A DNA stretch of 64,000 nt from the NCBI GenBank assembly GCA_030765525.1, contig JAVCCK010000034.1, positions 62,001 to 126,000 of the forward strand. The letters are read 5' to 3'. Below are positions 51,121 to 60,249 of the stretch, in pieces (position 1 is the stretch's first letter; every line of letters starts with the position of its first letter). Source of the DNA: Candidatus Lernaella stagnicola. Lineage in GTDB: Bacteria > Lernaellota > Lernaellaia > Lernaellales > Lernaellaceae. The notes under the pieces are model-generated. The model saw only the letters and a program-made list of their open reading frames with translations, did not search any database and was not told the origin of the DNA. Position numbers and translations under genes: made by a program.

Positions 51121-51579
51121 ATGTTCGGCATGAGTTTTGGCGAGATCGTGGTCGTACTGGTGCTCGCCCTGGTTGTCGTCGGACCGAAGAACCTGCCCAA
51201 GGTCGCTCGTTCCATGGGCCGGGCCTATGCCTGGGTCCGCCACCACCTCGCTGTCATGCAACGCGAAATCAACATGGAAATGCGACGCATCGACATGGAG
51301 GTCCGGGAGAGCGCGACGGAACCCAATGTCGCCGGGAAGCAGGAGGCGACGCCCGATCCGGGACCCGCCTACGACGACTCGGAGTCACCACAGCCGCCCG
51401 AGCACGACGCGAGCATATTGGAAGGCGGCGAACCGGATGATAAGCCGCCGGTGGAAATCAGCACCACCGGCAATCCACGCATTCCGCCCAGCGATCCGGA
51501 CGCAGACGAAGACAAGCCCGGCCGCGCGTCCGTCGAAGATAGCGTCGCCTTCTCCGCCGGGGAGGATAGCGATCAGTGA
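51121..51579 (+). CDS. tatB: Twin-arginine translocase subunit TatA/TatB
   Basis: 152 residues. The N-terminal helix MSFGEIVVVLVLALVVVGP, then KNLPKVARSMGRAYAWVR, shows the TatA/B hinge and amphipathic helix. The Glu near the start of the helix and the long acidic, Pro-rich tail favour TatB over TatA. It recognises twin-Arg signal peptides together with TatC. The stop overlaps the tatC GTG. Confidence 0.85.
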   Translation: MFGMSFGEIVVVLVLALVVVGPKNLPKVARSMGRAYAWVRHHLAVMQREINMEMRRIDMEVRESATEPNVAGKQEATPDPGPAYDDSESPQPPEHDASILEGGEPDDKPPVEISTTGNPRIPPSDPDADEDKPGRASVEDSVAFSAGEDSDQ

Positions 51580-52406
51580 CCGACATCGGCAGCCCGCCAC
51601 CGCCTCCTACAACGCCGCTCGACATGTCGCGCGACGGTACGATGGGCATTCTCGACCATTTGCGGGAATTGCGTAACGCGATTGCTTTCGCGCTGCTTTC
51701 GATTGCCGTGGCGAGCATACTCGGCATCGTTTTCGCGCACGATATCTTCCGCGTGCTGACCCTGCCGCTTATGGAGATTTACAACCGGATCGGCCACGAG
51801 CAGAAACTGATTTTCACATCGCCGCCCGAAGGATTCATCACGTATTTGAAGGTCGGTGTTTTTGCCGGTCTTCTGGCCGCGACGCCGCTCTGGATGTTTT
51901 TTATGGGACGTTTCGTGTGGGTAGGGTTGTACCCGCTGGAACGGCGATTCCTGATGGTTTTCGTCGCCGTGGGATCGTTCCTGTTTGTCATTGGCGGGGC
52001 GTTCGGCTATTTCCGGATTTTTCCATTGGGATTGAGTTTCCTGATTGAGAACTACCGCAGCGAAAGCCTGGAAGCGTTGATCAGCGCGCGGGAATATTTT
52101 TCGTTTGCGGTTCGACTTATTCTCGCTTTTGGGTTAGCTTTCCAATTGCCGCTTGTGCTCTTCCTTCTGGGTCGGCTGGGAGTTGTGACGGCGCGGGGGC
52201 TGCTGCGAGGCATTAGGTGGGCGATATTGATCATCTTTATCGCCGCCGCGGTTTTGACGCCGCCGGACGTGGTGACGCAGATCGGCCTAGGTTTACCGTT
52301 GATTTTCTTGTACCTGGCCGGCGTATTGGCAGTAGCCCTATTCGGGAAGCGTAAGAAACCGGATGAAGTGAGTGACGACGCAGCCGACGCCGAAAAAACC
52401 GCGTGA
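51576..52406 (+). CDS. tatC: Twin-arginine translocase subunit TatC
   Basis: 276 residues with six membrane helices. The family motifs ILDHLRELRNAI near the N-terminus and FTSPPEGFITYLKVGVFAG after the first helix are clear, as is the late TPPDVVTQIGLGLPLIFLY segment. It is the signal-peptide receptor of the Tat exporter. The start is a GTG at 51576 in the tatB stop (GTGA). The C-terminal tail is short, acidic and Lys-rich. Confidence 0.95.
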   Translation: MTDIGSPPPPPTTPLDMSRDGTMGILDHLRELRNAIAFALLSIAVASILGIVFAHDIFRVLTLPLMEIYNRIGHEQKLIFTSPPEGFITYLKVGVFAGLLAATPLWMFFMGRFVWVGLYPLERRFLMVFVAVGSFLFVIGGAFGYFRIFPLGLSFLIENYRSESLEALISAREYFSFAVRLILAFGLAFQLPLVLFLLGRLGVVTARGLLRGIRWAILIIFIAAAVLTPPDVVTQIGLGLPLIFLYLAGVLAVALFGKRKKPDEVSDDAADAEKTA

Positions 52407-52446
52407 TGTCAAAGGGTACGGTGTCTCGACTGACGTCGGGACGGTT

Positions 52447-52474
52447 TTGCATATTCGTCAAAAGCAGGTAGCAT
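52447..52474 (+). promoter_or_regulatory. Candidate promoter for exopolysaccharide operon
   Basis: TTGCAT (52447-52452), 16 bases, TAGCAT (52469-52474), about 30 bases before the wza-like TTG start. Moderate match only. Confidence 0.35.
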
Positions 52475-52505
52475 AAGCGCGAAAACAGGTGCAGACGGAG
52501 ACGAC

Positions 52506-53540
52506 TTGAAGCGACGCATTCGGCCGATCTTGGTGATAGCAGCAATCGTTTTGGCGCTCGTTTCGTGCCAAACGGCGCAAAAGAAAAACGAGTTAGTACA
52601 AACCGAACTCGCGTGGTGGGAAAATGCGCAGGCTCCCGAAGACGAGCAGGCGATCCGCGAGCGCGCCAAGGATATGCTCGACACCATCCGCAAGCGCCGC
52701 CCGGTGTACCGCATCGGCCCGGAAGATATGTTGCGAGTCGCCATTTGGAACCGCCCGGACCTGAGCAAAGAGGGCCGGGTGCGCAACGACGGTATCTTCT
52801 TCCTACCCCTGATCGGCAACATCAAGGCCGACGGCTTGTCGGTCGCAGAGCTTCAAACCGTGCTCCGCGAAAAATTCGGCCGCCTACTTCGCGATCCGCA
52901 GGTTGACGTCGAGATCATCGAATACGGCAGCAAGGTCTATTACGTATTCGGGCAGGTCTACAAACCGGGCGTGTATCCCGTCAAAGCCACCAGCTCCGTG
53001 CTCGAGGGTGTGGCCGGGGCCGGCGGCACGACCGAAAAGGCGAACCTCGGCGCAGCCTATCTCATCCGTGCCGGCACGGTTGTGCCGATCGATTTCTACC
53101 GCCTGTTCGAACGCGGCGACATCGGCCAAAACCTATTGCTGGCCGACGGCGACATCATCTACGTGCCCGACATTGCCGACTCCAAGGTGTACGTGCTGGG
53201 CGAAGTAAACGCCGCGACCGCAGTACCGATGCGCGGCACTCGCATGCGGCTTTCCGAAGCGGTCGCGATGGCCGGGGGCTTCAACGAGATCACCGCCTTC
53301 AAGCGCGGCATCAAAATCATTCGCGGCGGTTTAGGCAATCCCCGCGTGTACACGGTCAATTACGAAGACATTCGCCGCGGCAAGGTGCCGGATATCGCCT
53401 TTTTACAGAACGGCGACATCGTGTACGTGCCCGCCGGCGGGCTAACGAAATGGGACCGCGTAATGGGTCAATTGTTACCCAACTTGAGCCGCATCATCGT
53501 CGATGCGGCGGCGATCGACTCGCTGACGGGAAACCGCTAA
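52506..53540 (+). CDS. Wza-like polysaccharide export lipoprotein
   Basis: 344 residues. A signal peptide ends in the lipobox LALVSC. The Poly_export domain (YRIGPEDMLRVAIWNRPDLS, VRNDGIFFLPLIGNIKADG) is followed by SLBB-type beta-grasp domains (VYYVFGQVYKPGVYPV, VYVLGEVNAATAVPM). It forms the outer-membrane channel for exopolysaccharide export. The start is a TTG at 52506 with GGAG 5 bases upstream. It is the first gene of an export/assembly operon that continues with the Wzc-like kinase 3 bases downstream. Confidence 0.88.
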   Translation: MKRRIRPILVIAAIVLALVSCQTAQKKNELVQTELAWWENAQAPEDEQAIRERAKDMLDTIRKRRPVYRIGPEDMLRVAIWNRPDLSKEGRVRNDGIFFLPLIGNIKADGLSVAELQTVLREKFGRLLRDPQVDVEIIEYGSKVYYVFGQVYKPGVYPVKATSSVLEGVAGAGGTTEKANLGAAYLIRAGTVVPIDFYRLFERGDIGQNLLLADGDIIYVPDIADSKVYVLGEVNAATAVPMRGTRMRLSEAVAMAGGFNEITAFKRGIKIIRGGLGNPRVYTVNYEDIRRGKVPDIAFLQNGDIVYVPAGGLTKWDRVMGQLLPNLSRIIVDAAAIDSLTGNR

Positions 53541-53543
53541 ACG

Positions 53544-55868
53544 ATGGAACTGAGCTACCGCACCAAAGACGTGCAGATTTCCGATTACTTCCGCGTGCTC
53601 TTTCGCCGCCGGGTCGTCGTCTTGCTCACGTTCCTGGCCGTCTTCTTGTCGGTGTTGATCCACACCTTCCTCATGACGCCCATCTTCGAAGCCTTCGCCA
53701 CGGTGCAAGTTAAGGAAGAGCAAACCCAGACGATGCTGCTGGGCGAACTGGGGCGCTTCGGGCGAGCCAACACCGTCAAGGCCGAGATGGAGATCATCAA
53801 GAGCCGCACCATCGCCGAAGCCGTCGTGCGCGAACTGCACCTCGACCTTTTGGTCGTCGACCAAAGCCGGGGCCTCCAGGTCGATCTGAAAAACGTCAAC
53901 CTTCCCTTGGATCAGCGCGGGCGCACGTTCGACGTCGAATTCCTCAATGAGCAAGGACGCTTCGAGGTGTCCTACAAAGGCGACAAGCTCGGCGAAGGAT
54001 CGCTGGAAGCCGGTTGTCACGAAAAGGAATTGCACTTCGACGTGGAGGTCGCGGGCGATCCGCCGCAAGCGGGCGACGGGTTCAAATTCGTGCAGCGCCC
54101 GTTTGCCGCGGTCGTGCGCATGGTGCAAAACAGTTTGGATGTCGTCGAGGTCGGCGACCGCACCAATATCATCAAGATATCTTATCGCAGCCAATATCGC
54201 GACATGGCGCGCGACATCGTCAACAAATCGGTCGAGGTCTACCAGCAGAAGGACATTGAGTACAAGAGCAGCGAAGCGGGCAACACGGTCGGTTTCATTG
54301 AGAGCCAGATCGAAGCGATTTCCCGCAACCTGGGCGACTTCGAGCAGAGTTTGCAGGAGTACAAGAAAGACCAGGGAATTATCGAGTTGTCCGCCGAGGC
54401 CGGTACGCTGATCGACGCCATCGCCGATTTCGAAGTGCAACGCTCCCAGTTGGAGATCGAACGCTATCGCTATGCGGCGATGCTGCAATCGATCAAAAAG
54501 TACGGTGTCGAAACCGCCTCGTTGCCCAGCCTGTCATCCGCCCAAGACACTGTTTTGACCGGACTCGGCCAGATATTGGCCGAACTCAAAAGCAAGAAGA
54601 GTTCCTTGTTGATCGAACTGAAACCCGAACACCCCCAGGTTAAAGCGGTCACGCAGGAAATCCAGGCCATTGGTTCGCAGATCGCCGCGATTCTCGCGCA
54701 AACCACCAAGACCCTGGATTCGCGGTTGACCAAATTGGGGCAGGTCATCGACAAGTACAACCAGAAAATCAGCGTTCTGCCCGCGACAGAGCGCAAGCTG
54801 GCGGAACTGAAACGCTCGACTGAAGTCACGAGTCAGATATACACCTTTTTACTGGAAAAGCAGCAGGAAGCCCGCATCGCGCAGGCGTCCGAGATCAGCA
54901 ACATCCGCGTGATCGATTTGGCGGTGACGCCCAGCACGCAGATCAAGCCGAATATCCGACTCAATCTACTCCTCGGAATTGTCGCCGGGTTGTTGCTGGC
55001 CATCGGTGTCGCGTTCTTCTTGGAATTCATCGACGACTCCCTCAAGTCGATCGAGGAAGTCGAGCGCTTCGTGCGCCGGCCGGTCTACGGCATCATTCCG
55101 CGCATTCCGGATTACCGTAAGGACGAAGAAGGCGGTCGCACCGTCGCGTCGGCGCTGGTAACGCACTACAGCCCGAAGAGCCCCATTTCGGAAGCTTTTC
55201 GCACGCTGCGTACGAATATCCATTTCGCCGATCCCGACCAAAAACTGCACACGTTGCTGATCACCAGCGCCGGGCCGAGCGAGGGAAAGTCGACGATCGT
55301 TTCCAACCTCGCGCTGACCTTCGCCAACACCGGCCGCAAAACCCTGCTGATCGACTGCGACCTGCGCAAACCGAATATGCAAAACATTTTTGAGATTGAA
55401 CGGGATCCCGGCCTGACCACCGCACTGCTCGGCGAAAAGCCCTGGCAGGAAGTCGTCGTAAAAACGAAGGTCGACAACCTGTTCATCATGCCCTCCGGGC
55501 CGATTCCGCCCAATCCCACGGAACTACTGGGCAGCCAGCAAATGAAAGACGTGATCGCTTTGCTGAGAAGTGAGTTCGACCTCATCTTGTTTGACAGCCC
55601 GCCGGTCATCGCCGTGACCGACGCGGCGATTCTTTCCTCGGTGGTCGACGCCACGTTCATTGTCGTCGAACTCGGCCGCAGCCGGGGCACGGCGGTCAAT
55701 CGCGCGATCGGCCTGCTGGAGAAAGTCAAAGCCAACTTGCTGGGTGTCGTGACCAACAATATCTTCGCCGGCTATCGCTACGATTACGGCTATTACAGCT
55801 ACTACTATTACTACGCCGACGGCGGTCAGAAAAAGAAGCGGCGGCGGCGCACGCGATACGGGTACTAG
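53544..55868 (+). CDS. Wzc-type chain-length regulator and tyrosine autokinase
   Basis: 774 residues. A Wzz domain begins with a membrane helix (about residues 21-43) and contains a long periplasmic coiled coil; a second helix (NLLLGIVAGLLLAIGVAFFLE) follows. The cytoplasmic BY-kinase has Walker A SAGPSEGKST (about 576-585), Walker A' LLIDCDLRKP and Walker B LILFDSPPV. The Tyr-rich tail (YRYDYGYYSYYYYY) is the usual autophosphorylation cluster, here followed by a basic KKKRRRR run. It controls polymer length and export together with the Wza-like protein. Confidence 0.93.
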   Translation: MELSYRTKDVQISDYFRVLFRRRVVVLLTFLAVFLSVLIHTFLMTPIFEAFATVQVKEEQTQTMLLGELGRFGRANTVKAEMEIIKSRTIAEAVVRELHLDLLVVDQSRGLQVDLKNVNLPLDQRGRTFDVEFLNEQGRFEVSYKGDKLGEGSLEAGCHEKELHFDVEVAGDPPQAGDGFKFVQRPFAAVVRMVQNSLDVVEVGDRTNIIKISYRSQYRDMARDIVNKSVEVYQQKDIEYKSSEAGNTVGFIESQIEAISRNLGDFEQSLQEYKKDQGIIELSAEAGTLIDAIADFEVQRSQLEIERYRYAAMLQSIKKYGVETASLPSLSSAQDTVLTGLGQILAELKSKKSSLLIELKPEHPQVKAVTQEIQAIGSQIAAILAQTTKTLDSRLTKLGQVIDKYNQKISVLPATERKLAELKRSTEVTSQIYTFLLEKQQEARIAQASEISNIRVIDLAVTPSTQIKPNIRLNLLLGIVAGLLLAIGVAFFLEFIDDSLKSIEEVERFVRRPVYGIIPRIPDYRKDEEGGRTVASALVTHYSPKSPISEAFRTLRTNIHFADPDQKLHTLLITSAGPSEGKSTIVSNLALTFANTGRKTLLIDCDLRKPNMQNIFEIERDPGLTTALLGEKPWQEVVVKTKVDNLFIMPSGPIPPNPTELLGSQQMKDVIALLRSEFDLILFDSPPVIAVTDAAILSSVVDATFIVVELGRSRGTAVNRAIGLLEKVKANLLGVVTNNIFAGYRYDYGYYSYYYYYADGGQKKKRRRRTRYGY

Positions 55869-55870
55869 TC

Positions 55871-57091
55871 GTGAAGTTCCTGATCGTTATTCCGGCCCTC
55901 AACGAAGAGCAGGCCGTTCGCGCCATCATCGAACGCTGCCTCGCCGCGCGCCCGGCCATCATCGCGCAAACCCCCGTCGACGAAGTAGACATCACCGTCG
56001 TCTCTGACGGCTCCAGTGACCGCACGCCCGAAATCGCCGCCGAATACACGGACCGAATCACCCTCGTGAGCTATCGCGTCAATCGCGGCTACGGCGCGGC
56101 GATCAAGCTCGGCTGGTCTAATTCGGATGCCGAACTCGTGGGGTTCCTCGACGCCGACGGCACGTGCGATCCGCTCTTTTTCGTCGACTTGATCAACAAA
56201 CTCGTCGGCGACGAACTGAATGTCGTGCTCGGTTCACGGATGGGCGAGGACAGTGAAATGCCCAAAGTGCGCCGGTTCGGCAACCGGGTGTTCGCCGCGA
56301 TCATCAACCTGATCGCCCGCGCGAAAATTTCCGACTCGGCCTCCGGGATGCGCGTGGTGCGCCGCGAAAGCCTCCCGCGTCTATATCCGTTGCCCGACGG
56401 CCTGCACTTCACGCCCGCGATGAGTTGCAAGGCAGTGCTCGATCCGCAATTGAAGATCGGCGAAGTGCCGATGACCTACGCCGAACGCCTGGGCGAATCC
56501 AAACTTTCGGCCCTCAAAGACGGCGTGCGTTTTCTACGGATCATCCTCGACATCGCCATGACGTACCGGCCCTTCCGCGTGTTCGGCGTGATCGGGATAG
56601 TTTTTTTGCTCCCGGCGCTCTTTTTCGGCGCAGACCTGGTGGCCAATTACTTCGCTTCGGGCCACGTCCCCGACGGCATGATCTACCGCGTGCTTGCCGT
56701 CGTCGTGCTCGGCTTTGCCGGTTTGCTGATCATGGGCGCCGGGATGATCGCCGAGGGCGTGGTCGAATTGCGCAATCCGTGGATTCGCCCGCACGGCGCG
56801 TTCTATCGCTTAGTGCGTCGCGTGACGCAGTCCGACGCCATGCTGACGTTGGCCGGGATCGTCCTGCTGGCGGCGCTCGTATTCGTGGCGCGACCGGCCG
56901 TTCAATACGTGCTGACCGGTCACATTGCGGCGCACTGGTCGCAAGTGGCGCTGGCCGGCGCGATGTTTTTGCTGGCCGTGCAGTTGACCGTGCTGGCGGG
57001 GCTGCAACGCATGCTCGCCACCATGCTCGCTACCGAGACCGATGACGTCGACCCTCGCTTCGACAAGGAGCAAGTGCTTGGCAAGGACTGA
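55871..57091 (+). CDS. GT2 glycosyltransferase with C-terminal membrane helices
   Basis: 406 residues. The N-terminal GT-A domain (LIVIPALNEEQAV, VVSDGSSDRTPEIA, GYGAAIKLG, GFLDADGTCDP) is a family 2 transferase of the dolichol/undecaprenol-phosphate sugar type. Four or so membrane helices fill the C-terminal 180 residues. It probably makes a lipid-linked sugar. The start is a GTG at 55871, two bases after the kinase stop. Confidence 0.85.
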   Translation: MKFLIVIPALNEEQAVRAIIERCLAARPAIIAQTPVDEVDITVVSDGSSDRTPEIAAEYTDRITLVSYRVNRGYGAAIKLGWSNSDAELVGFLDADGTCDPLFFVDLINKLVGDELNVVLGSRMGEDSEMPKVRRFGNRVFAAIINLIARAKISDSASGMRVVRRESLPRLYPLPDGLHFTPAMSCKAVLDPQLKIGEVPMTYAERLGESKLSALKDGVRFLRIILDIAMTYRPFRVFGVIGIVFLLPALFFGADLVANYFASGHVPDGMIYRVLAVVVLGFAGLLIMGAGMIAEGVVELRNPWIRPHGAFYRLVRRVTQSDAMLTLAGIVLLAALVFVARPAVQYVLTGHIAAHWSQVALAGAMFLLAVQLTVLAGLQRMLATMLATETDDVDPRFDKEQVLGKD

Positions 57092-58544
57092 CCGCGGGCG
57101 CGTCGCCCTTGTCAATGCGCCGTTTCTGCCGCGCTTTTCCCGCTCCCAACGAAGCCCGGGCGTCATCAAAAGCAACGTGCTCTACTACCCCTATTGGCTG
57201 GCCCACGCCGCCGCCTTGCTGCAGCGCGAAGGCTTCGTCGTCGATCTGCTTGACGCCCCCGCGCTAGGCCTCGATTCGACGCCCGCCGTCGATCACGTCG
57301 TGAGCTTTCAACCCGACCTCGTATTGGTCGAAACCAGCACGCCGTCCATCGCCGCCGATCGCGCCTACGCCGTCGAAGTCAAAAACAAGATGCCGGAAGC
57401 CGCCGTGTTCCTGGTCGGTACGCACGTCACCGCGCAGCCCATACAAACCCTGGGCGACTCGCCGCTCGACGGCGCCCTGCTCGGCGAGTACGACTTCACA
57501 GCCCTCGAACTTGCGCGCGTCGTCGTCGCCGGCGGCAACCGCGCCGACGTGCCGGGTGTGGCGGTTTGCGGCGCGAGCGGCGGCGAAATTGGCGCAACAC
57601 GCGCTCTGATCGAAAACCTGGACGAACTGCCGTGGATCGCCCCGATCTACAAGCAGTTTCTGCCGATCGAGGCATACAACTTCAGTCTCGCCCATCACCC
57701 GATGGTGATGCTGATCAGCGGCCGCGGCTGCCCCAACAATTGCTTCTTCTGCCTGTATCCACAGGTGATGCACGGCCGGCGCTTTCGTGCCCGCAGCCCT
57801 GAGCACGTCGTCGGCGAACTGGAGTATGTCGCCACGCAGATGCCCGGCGTGCGGGAAATCGTATTCGAAGACGACACCTTCACCGCCGACGAAACCCGCG
57901 CCATACAAATCGCCGAACTGAAAATGCAGCGCGGCGTCAAGCTGCCGTTTTTCGCCAACCTGCGCGTCAATACCGAACCGGAGACCGTGCGCGCCCTGGT
58001 GCGGGCCGGGCTGCGCAGTTGCGCCGTGGGCTTTGAATCCGCCGGCGAAAAGGCGCTGGAGCGCATGAAAAAAGGCATATCGCTCGAGCGCGCCAAACGC
58101 TTCATGCAGATCGCCCGCGCCGAGGGGTTACTGGTACACGGCTGCTTCATGGTGGGGTTTCCGGGAGAGACGCGCGAGACCATGGCGCACACGCTACGTT
58201 ACGCCATCGAACTCGAGCCTGATTCCGCGCAGTTTTATCCGGTGTTTCCGTACCCGGGAACCGAGGCGTACGAGTGGGCCGAACGAAACGGGTATCTCAG
58301 TACGCACGACTTTCGCAAATGGCTGACGCCCGCCGGCCATCACGCGGCGGTGATTGATCTGCCCGGCCTGTCGCATCAGGAGCAATGGGCGTTTTGTGAA
58401 AAGGCGTACCGGCGATTCCATTTTCGCCCGCGCTACCTGGTACGCAAACTCGTCCAGGCGATTCGGCGGCCCGCGGAAGGATGGCGAAGTCTGCGCGGAT
58501 TGTTCGCGTACCTGCGTTATCTCGTTGGGCGGAGAGCGTCATGA
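57078..58544 (+). CDS. B12-binding radical SAM protein in the exopolysaccharide locus
   Basis: 488 residues. An N-terminal B12-binding-type domain (YPYWLAHAAALLQREGFVV, DLVLVETSTPS, FLVGTHVT) precedes a radical SAM domain with C218, C222 and C225 in SGRGCPNNCFFC, then EDDTFTADETRAI and GFPGETRETMAHT. The start is taken as the TTG at 57078 because AAGGAG (57065-57070) sits 7 bases before it; an ATG at 57042 would overlap the previous gene by 50 bases. It lies between two glycosyltransferases, so modification of a lipid or sugar intermediate is plausible. The substrate is unknown. Confidence 0.8.
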   Translation: MARTDRGRVALVNAPFLPRFSRSQRSPGVIKSNVLYYPYWLAHAAALLQREGFVVDLLDAPALGLDSTPAVDHVVSFQPDLVLVETSTPSIAADRAYAVEVKNKMPEAAVFLVGTHVTAQPIQTLGDSPLDGALLGEYDFTALELARVVVAGGNRADVPGVAVCGASGGEIGATRALIENLDELPWIAPIYKQFLPIEAYNFSLAHHPMVMLISGRGCPNNCFFCLYPQVMHGRRFRARSPEHVVGELEYVATQMPGVREIVFEDDTFTADETRAIQIAELKMQRGVKLPFFANLRVNTEPETVRALVRAGLRSCAVGFESAGEKALERMKKGISLERAKRFMQIARAEGLLVHGCFMVGFPGETRETMAHTLRYAIELEPDSAQFYPVFPYPGTEAYEWAERNGYLSTHDFRKWLTPAGHHAAVIDLPGLSHQEQWAFCEKAYRRFHFRPRYLVRKLVQAIRRPAEGWRSLRGLFAYLRYLVGRRAS

Positions 58545-59560
58545 AACGGGTGACGGTTGCCGTACTCGCTTACAACGAAGAGGCCAATTTGCCGGACCTG
58601 CTCGGCAGCTTGGCGGCGCAAACCTTACCGCAAGACCAATTCGATATTCTTATCGTCGATAACGGCAGTTCCGACCGCACGCGCGAGATCGCCGAACAGT
58701 GGCAAAGCCCCTTGAACAACCTGCGCGTGGTCGTTCAACCCGTACCGGGCATCGCCGTTTCCCGCAATTGCGCGCTGGCGGAAGCGACCACGGCGTTGAT
58801 TGCGTTCACCGACGCCGATGTCATTTGTCCGCCCGGTTGGCTGCAAACGCTGGTCGAGGGTTTCGATCGGCACCACGCACGCGACGAGCATGTTGTGGCC
58901 GTGGGTGGCGGCAACACGCCCGTGTCGGGGCAGGGCGCTTTTCTCACGGCGATCGGCATCACGCTAAATAGTTTCTGGGGCAGTCACGGCAGCGTGCAGG
59001 GCATGATCTACACCGACGATCGGGACGTGGAGCACATTCCGACGCTCAATATTTGCTACGACCGGGAGCGGGTGCGCGCCGCGGGCGGGTTTGACGAAGA
59101 TTTCCGCATGGTCAGCGAAGATCCGGAACTCAATCACCGGCTGACGCGCCGCCACGGGTACAAAATCGTTTTTCTCGCCGGGGCCGAGGTGGAGCACAAA
59201 ATGCGGCCGGACCTGAAAAGTTGGTGGCGCAACGTGTACATGTACGGTCGCGGGCGCACGCAGATCATCAAGAAGCACCCCGATCATCTCCAGTGGAAGT
59301 ACATGGTGCCGCCGGTATTGCTGGCGGTCTTGGCGTTGATCCCACTGGGATTGGTGCATCCGCTATTTTGGCTGCCGGCCGTGTATTGGATTGCGCCGCT
59401 GCCCATCGCCGCGTACTTGTGCCTGCGCGCCGGGAAACCCACGTTGACGCCGCTGGCCTACCTCATTTTGGTCGGCAATCCCGTTTTCTACGGATTGGGC
59501 ATGATCCACGGCCTGTGGTTTCGCTACGAACCCGTTAGCCCGCGCTGCGTTGACCCATAA
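58541..59560 (+). CDS. GT2 glycosyltransferase
   Basis: 339 residues. The motifs VLAYNEEANLPDLLGSL, ILIVDNGSSDRTREIAE and IAFTDADVICPPGWL give a GT-A fold family 2 transferase. The acceptor region (DEDFRMVSEDPELNHRLTRR) and two or three C-terminal helices resemble membrane-associated transferases of exopolysaccharide loci. The ATG at 58541 lies in the stop of the radical SAM gene (ATGA). It is the last gene of the operon. Confidence 0.87.
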   Translation: MKRVTVAVLAYNEEANLPDLLGSLAAQTLPQDQFDILIVDNGSSDRTREIAEQWQSPLNNLRVVVQPVPGIAVSRNCALAEATTALIAFTDADVICPPGWLQTLVEGFDRHHARDEHVVAVGGGNTPVSGQGAFLTAIGITLNSFWGSHGSVQGMIYTDDRDVEHIPTLNICYDRERVRAAGGFDEDFRMVSEDPELNHRLTRRHGYKIVFLAGAEVEHKMRPDLKSWWRNVYMYGRGRTQIIKKHPDHLQWKYMVPPVLLAVLALIPLGLVHPLFWLPAVYWIAPLPIAAYLCLRAGKPTLTPLAYLILVGNPVFYGLGMIHGLWFRYEPVSPRCVDP

Positions 59561-59588
59561 AAAAACCCCGGAGCCGCAGCCCCGGGGT
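59559..59588 (-). terminator. Intrinsic terminator shared by convergent genes
   Basis: ACCCCGG (59565-59571) pairs with CCGGGGT (59582-59588). The seven A residues before it are a T-run on the minus strand, so it ends the lipoprotein transcript efficiently and may also act on the glycosyltransferase side. Confidence 0.8.
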
Positions 59589-59611
59589 CTTCGACACTTA
59601 TTGTCTTAGGC

Positions 59612-60037
59612 TTAGCTGAACAGGTCGGTCAGGCACGCTTCGATGTCGACACAGTCGTCGTTTTCATCGATGCAGGCGTAGATATCACTGTCCTTGCCGT
59701 AATTCTCATCGCCGGCGGAGCAAGCGTCGATGACGGCGCCCAAGGCGATTTCGATTTCATCGGCATCGTAGAACGCCAGTCCGCATACATCGTACAGGTA
59801 CGTGTAATTGGTGGCGCACTCGTCGTCGGTCGTGTCGTCGTCACCCGCCGTGTCGTTATCGTCGTTATCGTCGTTGTCATCGTCGTCGTCGCCGGCCGTG
59901 TCGTCATCGGCCGTGTCGTCGTCGGCCACGGTATCGTCGTCGTCGTCGTCATCGCCACAGGCAGCCATCGCGCCGAACGCCAGCGCCAACACCGTAATCA
60001 GCGCGAGCAGCAGGAACTTGTTATTAACCACACTCAT
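59612..60037 (-). CDS. Cys-rich lipoprotein with poly-Asp linker
   Basis: 141 residues. A signal peptide ends in the lipobox GAMAAC (Cys 27). Residues 29-73 are almost only Asp with Thr, Ala, Asn and Gly. The C-terminal domain has six Cys (DECATNYTYLYDVCG, DACSAG, IYACIDENDDCVDIEACL). The Asp linker probably holds the domain away from the membrane and may bind Ca2+. AAGGAG precedes the ATG at 60037. It ends at its own terminator. Function unknown. Confidence 0.7.
   Translation of the reverse strand: MSVVNNKFLLLALITVLALAFGAMAACGDDDDDDDTVADDDTADDDTAGDDDDDNDDNDDNDTAGDDDTTDDECATNYTYLYDVCGLAFYDADEIEIALGAVIDACSAGDENYGKDSDIYACIDENDDCVDIEACLTDLFS
59819..59953 (-). repeat. Low-complexity Asp/Asn codon repeat
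   Basis: Tandem GAC/GAT codons with DTAD, DTAG and NDD units encode the linker of the lipoprotein at 59612-60037. Such tracts expand and contract by slippage, so length may vary between strains. Confidence 0.8.
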
Positions 60038-60249
60038 TTTCGTCTCCTTCGACTAGTTTTGGAATTATCAAGTTTTTAAGCGCACCGAAGAACCCGCGTA
60101 ACACGGGCATCGGCATCTTCCTCCCATTTCCTGCGGGGAGCAGCCATTGTAACCCCTTCAGACCCACTGTAAACAGCGAAGGTTCCCAATGAGATCATAT
60201 TTCATGTACTTGATGAAAAACGGAGTTATCGGCAGGGGTGGGAAGGCTT

